This document shows, piece after piece, positions 25,652-32,557 of a stretch of 64,000 nt of DNA. How positions within the stretch are numbered: position 1 is the stretch's first letter; the number at the start of each line of letters is the position of its first letter. Source of the DNA: Acidobacteriota bacterium (lineage in GTDB: Bacteria > Acidobacteriota > Vicinamibacteria > Marinacidobacterales > Marinacidobacteraceae); the NCBI GenBank assembly GCA_022826195.1, contig JAJDVI010000094.1:1-64000 (forward strand), read 5' to 3'. Below the pieces are notes generated by a model that did no database searches, was not told the DNA's origin, and saw only the letters and a program-made list of their open reading frames with translations. A program made the translations under genes and the position numbers.

Positions 25652-26953
25652 ATGAAGAAGCCGATCGACCCCGAGGGGCTTCTCCTGTCGAGAGCCGCCA
25701 GCGACAGCGGCTTTCGGGAGCGCCTTCGCGTGCAGCCCCGGGAAACGATCGAAGCGGAGCTGGGCGTGCGCCTCGCCGAGGACCATGAGATTCACGTGCA
25801 CGAACAGACCCCTGCCGCGACGCACGTGGTGCTTCCGCCGCGCAGCAGGCTCAGCGCGGCCGAACGGGAGGCGGCCCGGACCGGCGCGGCTTCGCTCGAG
25901 TTTCTCAGGAGGACGATGCACGACCCCGCCCCGCCGGTCCGTCCCCCGCTCCCGAAACGGGCGCGGCCCGACCGGACCGGAGCTACCTCCGCGGCGCTGG
26001 TCCGGGCGGCTCGCGAGAGCATCCGCCGCGCGCTCGGTTTCCTGGAATCCAATCTCGATGAGAACGGCGCCTGGCACTGCATCCGCTTCAATGTGGCCAA
26101 CCCGGACATTCCACGGCATTTCGAAAGACCGCCGTTCGTTTCGGCCCTCTGCGCGCTTGCTCTCGAGAGTTCGGGTGAACCGCGGGCCAGGGCCATGTGC
26201 GCCTCCACGAGGGAATACGTGGCAAGCACCATCGAGTATCCCGGGCTGTGGCGGTACTACCGCCATCTGCCCCAGGATCTCGACAGCACTTCGCTGGCTT
26301 CGCTCCTCATCGGCACGCACCCCTGGATCGCACTCGGGAGGAATGTGCCGCCGATCCTGGCGAACCGCGACGGGGAGGGTCGTTTCCTGACCTGGGTGCT
26401 GGCCGCCGACGAACCGGGAGTCGTGTCGACCTTTCGCATCGAAGCCGATCCGGTGGTCAACGCGAACGTCATCGCCTACCTCGGCGACCATCCCGAAACC
26501 AGGGCCGCCCAACGCTGGCTGGAAGCCCTGATCGCCGACGGCCGGGCCGAGGGCTCGTCCAAGTGGTATCCCGACCCGGTGGCGATCTACTACGCGGCCG
26601 CCCGTACCGTGATTCGCGTGCAGCCCGCCCTCGACCGGCTGCGGCCGGTCCTTGTGGATCGCGTCCTGGCCCTCGGCGACGCGAAGGGAGACTTCGGCAA
26701 CGTCCTCCGGGCTGCTCAGGCAGTGTCGGCGCTCCACTGGGTCGGAGGGGTCGAACGCCTCGACGCGAAGAGGCAGGTCGAAGAGTTCATTGACTCGCAG
26801 CGCGAGGACGGCAGCTGGCCGGAGCTGCTGGCGTTTGGCGACCAGACGCTCAAGTGGGGCACGGTCGGGCAGATCGGGCATGGCTCGGAAGCGGTGACCT
26901 CGGCCTTCTGCACCGAAGCCCTGGAGCGGCTCGTCGAAGTCCTGAGCGACTGA
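25652..26953 (+). CDS. NHLP leader domain fused to terpene-cyclase-like toroid protein
   Basis: 433 residues. Residues 1-78 are an NHLP-type leader. They align with the separate precursor: FRERLRVQPRETIEAELG against FRSQLLADPKSTISAELG, then IHVHE, then LPP, then LSAAEREAARTG where the precursor has ITEEQLEAISAG. A Pro/Arg-rich linker leads to a helical domain (about 112-433). This has features of squalene/prenyl-type alpha-alpha toroids: QREDGSWP (QW motif, 383-390), DLDST at 209-213 resembling the class II cyclase DxDD motif but with Ser at the last position, and EADPVVNANVIAYLG. Either the leader docks the enzyme to the RiPP machinery or the whole protein is a substrate. A GTG-started YcaO gene follows 6 bases later. 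Confidence 0.85.
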   Translation: MKKPIDPEGLLLSRAASDSGFRERLRVQPRETIEAELGVRLAEDHEIHVHEQTPAATHVVLPPRSRLSAAEREAARTGAASLEFLRRTMHDPAPPVRPPLPKRARPDRTGATSAALVRAARESIRRALGFLESNLDENGAWHCIRFNVANPDIPRHFERPPFVSALCALALESSGEPRARAMCASTREYVASTIEYPGLWRYYRHLPQDLDSTSLASLLIGTHPWIALGRNVPPILANRDGEGRFLTWVLAADEPGVVSTFRIEADPVVNANVIAYLGDHPETRAAQRWLEALIADGRAEGSSKWYPDPVAIYYAAARTVIRVQPALDRLRPVLVDRVLALGDAKGDFGNVLRAAQAVSALHWVGGVERLDAKRQVEEFIDSQREDGSWPELLAFGDQTLKWGTVGQIGHGSEAVTSAFCTEALERLVEVLSD

Positions 26954-26959
26954 CGGCCC

Positions 26960-29266
26960 GTGGAAAAAGTCACGTCCCGGCCGGGGATACTGACCCGGAC
27001 CACTCCCGCGGACCAGGGCCTCGTCAACCTACCGGCGCTGACGCCCCATCTGGAGTTCCACGACGTTGGCGAAGCCCAGACCCTGCTGATTTCCGAGTCG
27101 TTCAACACCCTGTTGCACGGCGAGCTGTATCGCAGGCTGCTGCCGCTCCTCGACGGCCGCCGTTCGTGCGACGCGATCGTCAGGGCCGTCGAGGGGACGC
27201 ATTCCGCGGTCGAGGTTCTCGCCGCGGTGGCTTCGCTGTCCGCCCGGGGCTACGTCGTCTCCGCCGACCACGGCATGGACCGGCGCCGGGGGGCCTACTG
27301 GTCGTCGCTGGGCGCCTCGCCACGCTGGGCGGAGAAGCGACTGGCGGAGTCGCGCATCGCGGTTGACGGCGATGACGGCCGGTTCATCCGCCATCTGGAA
27401 GCAAACGGCGCGGCAGTCGGGCCCGGGGATTCCGATCTCACGGTGGTGGTCAGCGACGACTATCTCGAGTCACGCCTCGCAGCAGTGAATCGGCGCCAAC
27501 TCGAGGCCGGGGCGCCGTGGATGGTGGTGCGCCCCCACGGCATGGAGGCGCTGTTCGGCCCCGTCTTTCGGGCGGATCGCCGCGGACCCTGCTGGGACTG
27601 TCTCGCGCATCGCCTGGGCAGCCATCAGGAAGTCCACCGTTTTCTGCGCAACCTCACGGGCGAACGAGCTGCCTTCAAGCCCTTCGCCACCCAGCCCGCG
27701 GTACTGGAAGCGCTCCACGGGTTGATCGCGGCGGAGGTCGTCAAGTGGATCGTGCTGCAGGACGCGGCGCCGATCCACGACCACGCGATCACCATGAACG
27801 TCGGCACCCTTGGAAGTTCGCGGCACCCGGTGGGACGCCGGCCGCAGTGCCGGGCGTGTGGTGACGCGGCGCTCTATCGCCCGGACCGGCCGCCCGGTCC
27901 CCTGCGCCTCGAACCGAGCCCCAAGGCGCATCACAACAGCGGCGGAGCGCGCTCGGTGGCGCCGGAAGTCACCCTGGCGACGTATCGCCACCTGGTGAGC
28001 CCGATCAGCGGGGTGGTGACCTGGCTGACCCGCACCACGGATGAGAGCGACTCCTGGCTGCACGTCTACTGGGCCGGCAGCAACCCGGCCATGCGAAGCC
28101 GGAGCCTGAGTTCGCTTCGTCGCAGCCTGCGCAGCAAGAGCGCCGGCAAGGGCAGCACGCCGGAGCAATCGAAGGTCAGCGCCCTGTGCGAGGCGATCGA
28201 GCGCCATTCCGGCGCCCGCTGCGGTGACGAAATTCGTACCAGGAGGCGGTTCAGCGAGTTCACCAGCGAAGAGGCAATCCATCCCAACGACGTGCAGTTG
28301 TTCAGCGACAGCCAGCTCGACAACGCGGGCGCCCTGAACGCGAAGGGGCATCCATACAACGTCGTGCCGCCGCGGCTCGACCCCGAGGGTGAAATCGACT
28401 GGACCCCCGTGTGGTCGCTGACGCAGCAACGGCACCGCTATCTGCCGACGTCCATGCTCTATTCCATGCCGGCCGAAGCGCGCGAGCCTCACGACCTGAT
28501 CGCCGATTCCAACGGCTGCGCCGCGGGCAACACGCGGGAAGAAGCGATCCTGCAGGGCTTTTACGAACTGGTTGAGCGCGACGCGTTCGCCGTCTGGTGG
28601 TACAACCGCCTGCGCGTGCCGGCCGTCGATCTGTCCAGCTTCGACGACGCGTACCTCGCATCGGCCCCGCGCTACTACGCCCGTCGGGAGAGGGAGCTTT
28701 GGCTGCTCGACGTCACCTCCGACCTGGATATTCCCACGTTCGTCGCGCTCTCGCGACGAACGTCCGCGGAGACCGAGGACATCATCTACGGCGCCGGCGC
28801 CCACGACGACCCGCGCATCGCGGCGCTGCGCGCGATCTGCGAACTGAACCAGTGCCTTACCTGGCTGCCGGACCCCGCAAAGCCTGGCGGCACGCCCACC
28901 ATCGATGACCCGCTGGCGCTTCGGTGGTGGAGGACGGCGCGGCTTGCCGACTGCCCCTGGCTGGCGCCGGCCGCCGACCAGCGGCCCTCGAAGGCCTCAC
29001 GGTATCCGGTGAACGAATCGACGGACACCCGTGAAGACGTGGAAACGTGCCGCTCGCTCGTCGAGGCCAGCGGCATGGAGTTCCTGGTACTCGATCAGAC
29101 CCGGCCCGACATCGGGATGCCGGTGGTGCGGGTCATCGTGCCCGGCATGCGCCATTTCTGGGCGAGATTCGCTCCCGGGCGCCTCTACGACGTACCGGTC
29201 AGCATGGGCTCCCGAGATCATCCCCTTGCCGAAGCGGATCTGAACCCCGCCCCCGTGATCGCGTGA
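26960..29266 (+). CDS. Fused E1-like/YcaO azoline-forming cyclodehydratase
   Basis: 768 residues from GTG. Residues of about 20-105 look like a leader-recognition (RRE/PqqD-like) winged helix (LLDGRRSCDAIVRAVEG ... LSARGYVVS). Residues of about 110-310 are the inactive E1-like partner with zinc Cys pairs C211/C214 and C297/C300. The C-terminal half is YcaO: VSALCEAIERHSG and ADSNGCAAGNTREEAI with ELVERDA carry the ATP- and Mg-binding Glu/Arg residues. The C-terminus NPAPVIA is Pro-containing, as in azoline-forming YcaO enzymes. It should cyclise Cys (or Ser/Thr) of a leader-bearing peptide to thiazolines. No separate dehydrogenase gene is seen nearby. Confidence 0.93.
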   Translation: MEKVTSRPGILTRTTPADQGLVNLPALTPHLEFHDVGEAQTLLISESFNTLLHGELYRRLLPLLDGRRSCDAIVRAVEGTHSAVEVLAAVASLSARGYVVSADHGMDRRRGAYWSSLGASPRWAEKRLAESRIAVDGDDGRFIRHLEANGAAVGPGDSDLTVVVSDDYLESRLAAVNRRQLEAGAPWMVVRPHGMEALFGPVFRADRRGPCWDCLAHRLGSHQEVHRFLRNLTGERAAFKPFATQPAVLEALHGLIAAEVVKWIVLQDAAPIHDHAITMNVGTLGSSRHPVGRRPQCRACGDAALYRPDRPPGPLRLEPSPKAHHNSGGARSVAPEVTLATYRHLVSPISGVVTWLTRTTDESDSWLHVYWAGSNPAMRSRSLSSLRRSLRSKSAGKGSTPEQSKVSALCEAIERHSGARCGDEIRTRRRFSEFTSEEAIHPNDVQLFSDSQLDNAGALNAKGHPYNVVPPRLDPEGEIDWTPVWSLTQQRHRYLPTSMLYSMPAEAREPHDLIADSNGCAAGNTREEAILQGFYELVERDAFAVWWYNRLRVPAVDLSSFDDAYLASAPRYYARRERELWLLDVTSDLDIPTFVALSRRTSAETEDIIYGAGAHDDPRIAALRAICELNQCLTWLPDPAKPGGTPTIDDPLALRWWRTARLADCPWLAPAADQRPSKASRYPVNESTDTREDVETCRSLVEASGMEFLVLDQTRPDIGMPVVRVIVPGMRHFWARFAPGRLYDVPVSMGSRDHPLAEADLNPAPVIA

Positions 29267-29275
29267 GGAGGCGGC

Positions 29276-30394
29276 ATGAACATTGACGAGGCGGTCACCC
29301 TCACCGAGGAGCGCCTCGCGGTCGAGGGCGGCACCATGGGTGACCTGCTGGGGCACTTTCGAAACCGGATCTCGCCCGTGCTCATCGGCGATCCGGAGTG
29401 GGAACTCGTACTCGGCCGCGCGCGGAAGCTCCCCATCACGCTGGGCGCCCTTCCCTTCGGCTTCGAGCTGCCGCTTCATGCACGCCAGCCGAGCGCGGAC
29501 TTCGGAGTCTCGCTGGCGAGCCGAACCAGATCGGCCGCTTTCTTCGAGGAGCGCGCGGAGGAGGACCCGGCGGATCAGACAGCGAGAGCGATTGGGCGGC
29601 TGTTTCGCCAGATGGACGCCGCGGGTTCACCGCTGCGTGAAATCGTCGGCCGCAAGTTGATGCTGGAATACGACATCGGCCCGGCGCAGGACGACGAAGG
29701 TTCGCTTCCCGGGATGTTCCTGCGGCCCGGAGAACGCCCGATCCTCGGCGCCGGCGATCAGGCGAACGACGTCGGCCTGGTCGTGGACGCGCTCGTTTCC
29801 TCGGTAGGCTGGGAGTTGACCGGGGCCGAGCGCGAGAACCTCGAACGGGTCTACCGGGCGCAGCCGGCGAATACGCGTATGGACTCGTTCGGTGTGTTTC
29901 CGTCCCGCGAACGCGCCATCCGCCTGGCCATCATGGGTTTCGAGTCGCAGCAGGAAACCCGTTCCTATCTTGAGGACACGGGTTGGCCAGGTCAGTTTTC
30001 CGCGGTCGACTCCGTGATCGCGCGCTTCCGGGAGCGCGCGAACGTCGTCCGGAGCGGAGTGAACATCGACGTCCGGGAAGAGGGCGTCGGCCCGACGCTC
30101 GGCCTCACGCTCATCGTGAAGCAGCGATACACGAAGGGTTCACGCTACTGGCTTGACGGCCTCACCGACTGGGAACCCTTCCTGAGCGCCCTGCGCCATG
30201 AGGACATCGTGGTCCCGGAGAAGCTCACCGCGCTCGCCGACTGGGTTTCAAGACCGATGACGCTGTTTGCGAAGTCCGGGCGCTATGTGCTGCTGCGCGG
30301 TATCCACCACATCAAGCTGGTCCTGTCCGGGAATCGGCTCCGGCAGGCGAAGGCCTACGTGTTCATGGTGCTTTCGGGAGCAGCCTCCTCCTGA
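29276..30394 (+). CDS. Unknown protein of the RiPP cluster
   Basis: 372 residues, ATG preceded by GAGGAGG, 9 bases after the YcaO gene, so surely co-expressed with it. I do not recognise the family. It is soluble, with no signal peptide or membrane segment. Notable stretches are LMLEYDIGPAQDDEGSLPG, RMDSFGVFPSRERAIRLAI, GLTLIVKQRYTKGSRYWLDG, ADWVSRPMTLFAK and the C-terminal RGIHHIKLVLSG with AKAYVFM. No Cys, no Walker, Rossmann or flavin motif is seen, and it does not look like the SagB-type nitroreductase that usually oxidises azolines. A tailoring or scaffold role is only guessed from context. Confidence 0.8.
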   Translation: MNIDEAVTLTEERLAVEGGTMGDLLGHFRNRISPVLIGDPEWELVLGRARKLPITLGALPFGFELPLHARQPSADFGVSLASRTRSAAFFEERAEEDPADQTARAIGRLFRQMDAAGSPLREIVGRKLMLEYDIGPAQDDEGSLPGMFLRPGERPILGAGDQANDVGLVVDALVSSVGWELTGAERENLERVYRAQPANTRMDSFGVFPSRERAIRLAIMGFESQQETRSYLEDTGWPGQFSAVDSVIARFRERANVVRSGVNIDVREEGVGPTLGLTLIVKQRYTKGSRYWLDGLTDWEPFLSALRHEDIVVPEKLTALADWVSRPMTLFAKSGRYVLLRGIHHIKLVLSGNRLRQAKAYVFMVLSGAASS

Positions 30395-30545
30395 GTTCCG
30401 GTTTCGAACGGCGGGACGGGGCCACACGCATCCCCCCCGTGCCCGGAGGCTTGCGCACCGCTCCGTTACCGGGACAGACGACGGTCCCCGAAGACGCAAC
30501 GTCCGGAAGACAGACGCCTCCCGAACCGGGGCGGGCAGTCCATTC

Positions 30546-30578
30546 AGGCGGAGACAGCCGACCCGCCTGTCTCCGCCT
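30546..30578. terminator. Bidirectional hairpin between convergent RiPP genes
   Basis: A perfect 12-bp inverted repeat, AGGCGGAGACAG / CTGTCTCCGCCT, with a 9-base loop, stands between the plus-strand operon (ending 30394) and the minus-strand precursor gene (ending 30608). A second smaller hairpin, GCCGGC-TATTC-GCCGGC, follows at about 30582-30598. Neither has a T-run. Because the precursor is transcribed towards it, the hairpin may also stabilise the precursor mRNA. Confidence 0.6.
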
Positions 30579-30607
30579 CCTGGCCGGCTATTCGCCGGCT
30601 GACGGCC

Positions 30608-30859
30608 TTACCAGCAGCAGCAAAGGCCGGCCGAGATCGCTTCGAGTTGCTCCTCGGTGATGTTCGGATCCGGCGGCAGCGCGAGATGCACTGTCTGCAT
30701 GTCGCTTTCGTGGACGTGGATGGTCATCGAATCGGGAATCGTGATGCCCAATTCCGCGCTGATCGTGCTCTTCGGATCCGCGAGCAGCTGACTCCTGAAA
30801 TCCGCGTCGACCGCTGACTTCTCCACGATCTGCTGCAACATCTCGTCGCCGTTTCTCAT
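30608..30859 (-). CDS. NHLP-leader RiPP precursor peptide with core LCCCW
   Basis: 83 residues from the ATG at 30859, preceded by AAGGAGG at ideal distance; an upstream ATG in frame has no ribosome site. Residues 1-78 are an NHLP leader (LLADPKSTISAELGI, then IHVHE, LALPP, ITEEQLEAISAG). The leader ends in AG, which fits C39-type cleavage sites, leaving L-C-C-C-W as the core. Three adjacent Cys are natural substrates for the neighbouring YcaO enzyme, and the terminal Trp for the divergent halogenase. The gene is transcribed opposite to the export/YcaO operon and so can be expressed separately and strongly. It is the only free-standing precursor I find. Confidence 0.9.
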   Translation of the reverse strand: MRNGDEMLQQIVEKSAVDADFRSQLLADPKSTISAELGITIPDSMTIHVHESDMQTVHLALPPDPNITEEQLEAISAGLCCCW

Positions 30860-31026
30860 GTCATTTCCTCCTTGGATTCGCGTGACGAACAACCACGCCC
30901 GTCAACACAGTGTGCGAATCGTAACGCGAACGTCTCACAGGGGCAGTTTAATGGGCGTGGAATCACCGGTTTGGGTGTCATGCGCTCACGGGCCGCGACG
31001 GTTCCGGGGGCTCAGCGCTCACCTGG

Positions 31027-31045
31027 GTTTCGCCACAGGCTGTTA
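31027..31045 (-). repeat. Remnant end of the 187-bp inverted-repeat element
   Basis: On the minus strand the 19 bases TAACAGCCTGTGGCGAAAC match the left end of the element copy at 45212, and GTGAGC follows a few bases later as in the full copies. No matching second end is found 187 bases away, so only a fragment remains, inside the divergent promoter region of precursor and halogenase. Confidence 0.6.
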
Positions 31046-31130
31046 GCATCGCACGGGCTTGTGGCGCATACGGCGCCATCGGGAATACCGGGCGAAGGAA
31101 GGCGACCGGTACCCGCGAGAGCCCCACAGG

Positions 31131-32405
31131 GTGATCCAACCGGGCAGCAAATCTCTGCGGAAGATCGCAGTCGTCGGGCGAGGAACCGCGGGGTCGCTGG
31201 CGGCCGCCAGCGTCACGCGGTTTCATCCCGACAGCGATCACGAACTGCACCACATCTATGACTCACGCATTCCGGTCATCGGGGTCGGTGAAGGAAGTTG
31301 GCCGAGCTTGGTTGAGCATTTGCAGCAACTGACGGCCCTGCCCCACGAGACCGTTCAGCAGCGCCTGAAGGGCACCCGAAAGTACGGCGTCGCCTTCGAG
31401 GGTTGGGGGCGGCGCAATCGGGACTTCACCCACTACTTCACGCCGCAGCAGGTCTCCTACGCCTACCACCTGTCCGCTGACCTGATGGCGGAGTTACTGC
31501 ACGAAAGCACCCGCGCGCGCCACGTCGACGCGAAAGTGCTCCGGATCAACCGGGTGGACGGTGGGGCCGAAGTGGAATTCGAGGGCCGCGCCCCGGAGCG
31601 CTACGACCTCGTGTTCGATGCGCGCGGGTTTCCCGGCGAAATCGACCCTGCCCGGCACATCCGCATTTCGTTCATCCCCACCGACACCGCCGTGATCCGC
31701 CGCTGTCCGGCGGTCATCGGGGACGGGCGGGACGGTCCGGTGCGGCAGCACACGTATACCCGCGCAGTGGCGCGCCCGTACGGCTGGATCTTCGTCATCC
31801 CGCTCGTTGCGCACACGTCCTACGGGTACATCTTCAACCGCGACGTATCCAGCCTCGCCGAAATCGAATCGGACTTCGACGCGTTCCTGGAGACCGACGG
31901 CGTCCCGGAATTCGAGCAACGCGCCGTCATCCCGTTTCCCAACTTCGTCCACCGCCGGATCTACGACGGCGCGGTGGCCCGTATCGGCAACCGGGCCGCC
32001 TTCATGGAGCCGCTCGAAGCAACCGCGATCGTCTCGGCCCAGTTCCAGATCGGGATGGTCCTTCAGACACGCCTCAACCGTTCGGTCGAGCATCTCGAGC
32101 GCGACGCGCCGGCGGTCAATCGGTTTCTCGTCGACAACATGCTCCGCTACGGCCTCTTCGTCGGCTGGCACTACTCCTGTGGCTCCCGCTACGACACCGA
32201 GTTCTGGCGCTACGCCCGTGACCAGGCCTGGCCGGAACACCGTCAGGCAGCCGCCCCGCAGGCGGTGGGTTGCGCCGCGCTCGGCAGATTCGACGAGATG
32301 ATCGAACTGCTGAACCGGCCCGTCATCGACAAGGCGGACTGGAGCCGGATGTGCGCGGTCCCTCTTACCAGCTACGCCCAGATGTCCCAGGGTCTGGGCT
32401 GTTGA
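31131..32405 (+). CDS. Flavin-dependent tryptophan halogenase-like enzyme
   Basis: The frame is open from a TTG at 31059; I prefer the GTG at 31131 (424 residues), eleven codons before the Rossmann strand. Motifs: FAD-binding GRGTAG (16-21), VIGVGEGSWPS, catalytic Lys84 in GTRKYGVAFEGW, and PLEATAI (294-300) with Glu296 at the place of the PrnA/RebH catalytic Glu. The WxWxIP motif reads WIFVIP, so the second Trp is Phe. These enzymes use FADH2, O2 and chloride or bromide to halogenate indole rings. The neighbouring precursor ends in Trp. No flavin reductase gene is nearby. Confidence 0.88.
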   Translation: MIQPGSKSLRKIAVVGRGTAGSLAAASVTRFHPDSDHELHHIYDSRIPVIGVGEGSWPSLVEHLQQLTALPHETVQQRLKGTRKYGVAFEGWGRRNRDFTHYFTPQQVSYAYHLSADLMAELLHESTRARHVDAKVLRINRVDGGAEVEFEGRAPERYDLVFDARGFPGEIDPARHIRISFIPTDTAVIRRCPAVIGDGRDGPVRQHTYTRAVARPYGWIFVIPLVAHTSYGYIFNRDVSSLAEIESDFDAFLETDGVPEFEQRAVIPFPNFVHRRIYDGAVARIGNRAAFMEPLEATAIVSAQFQIGMVLQTRLNRSVEHLERDAPAVNRFLVDNMLRYGLFVGWHYSCGSRYDTEFWRYARDQAWPEHRQAAAPQAVGCAALGRFDEMIELLNRPVIDKADWSRMCAVPLTSYAQMSQGLGC

Positions 32406-32557
32406 TCCGACCTGGGAGGAGGCCGCTTCCCGGCCCGCGGATCGGCCGTACCCCACCGACGCTTCCGGCTCGCCGCACCGCAGGGTCACCTCGCCCCGTC
32501 GGCGTCTGGTAAACTTGCGTCCCGCATGGCGGGCGTTCGGGACCGGGAGCCGACCTC

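Noticed and set aside
23870-26881. Minus-strand open frame of about 1000 codons across the ABC and leader-toroid genes
   Set aside because: Same GC artefact; the plus-strand proteins carry complete ATPase and leader motifs.
30876-30905. TTGACG ... GCGAAT as promoter of the precursor gene
   Set aside because: The implied transcription start would fall within the ribosome-binding site, leaving no leader; the real promoter is probably further upstream.
30395-31130. Additional precursor peptides or a CRISPR-like array around the RiPP precursor
   Set aside because: No second NHLP leader, Cys-rich short frame or regular direct repeats were found; only the two hairpins and the element fragment.
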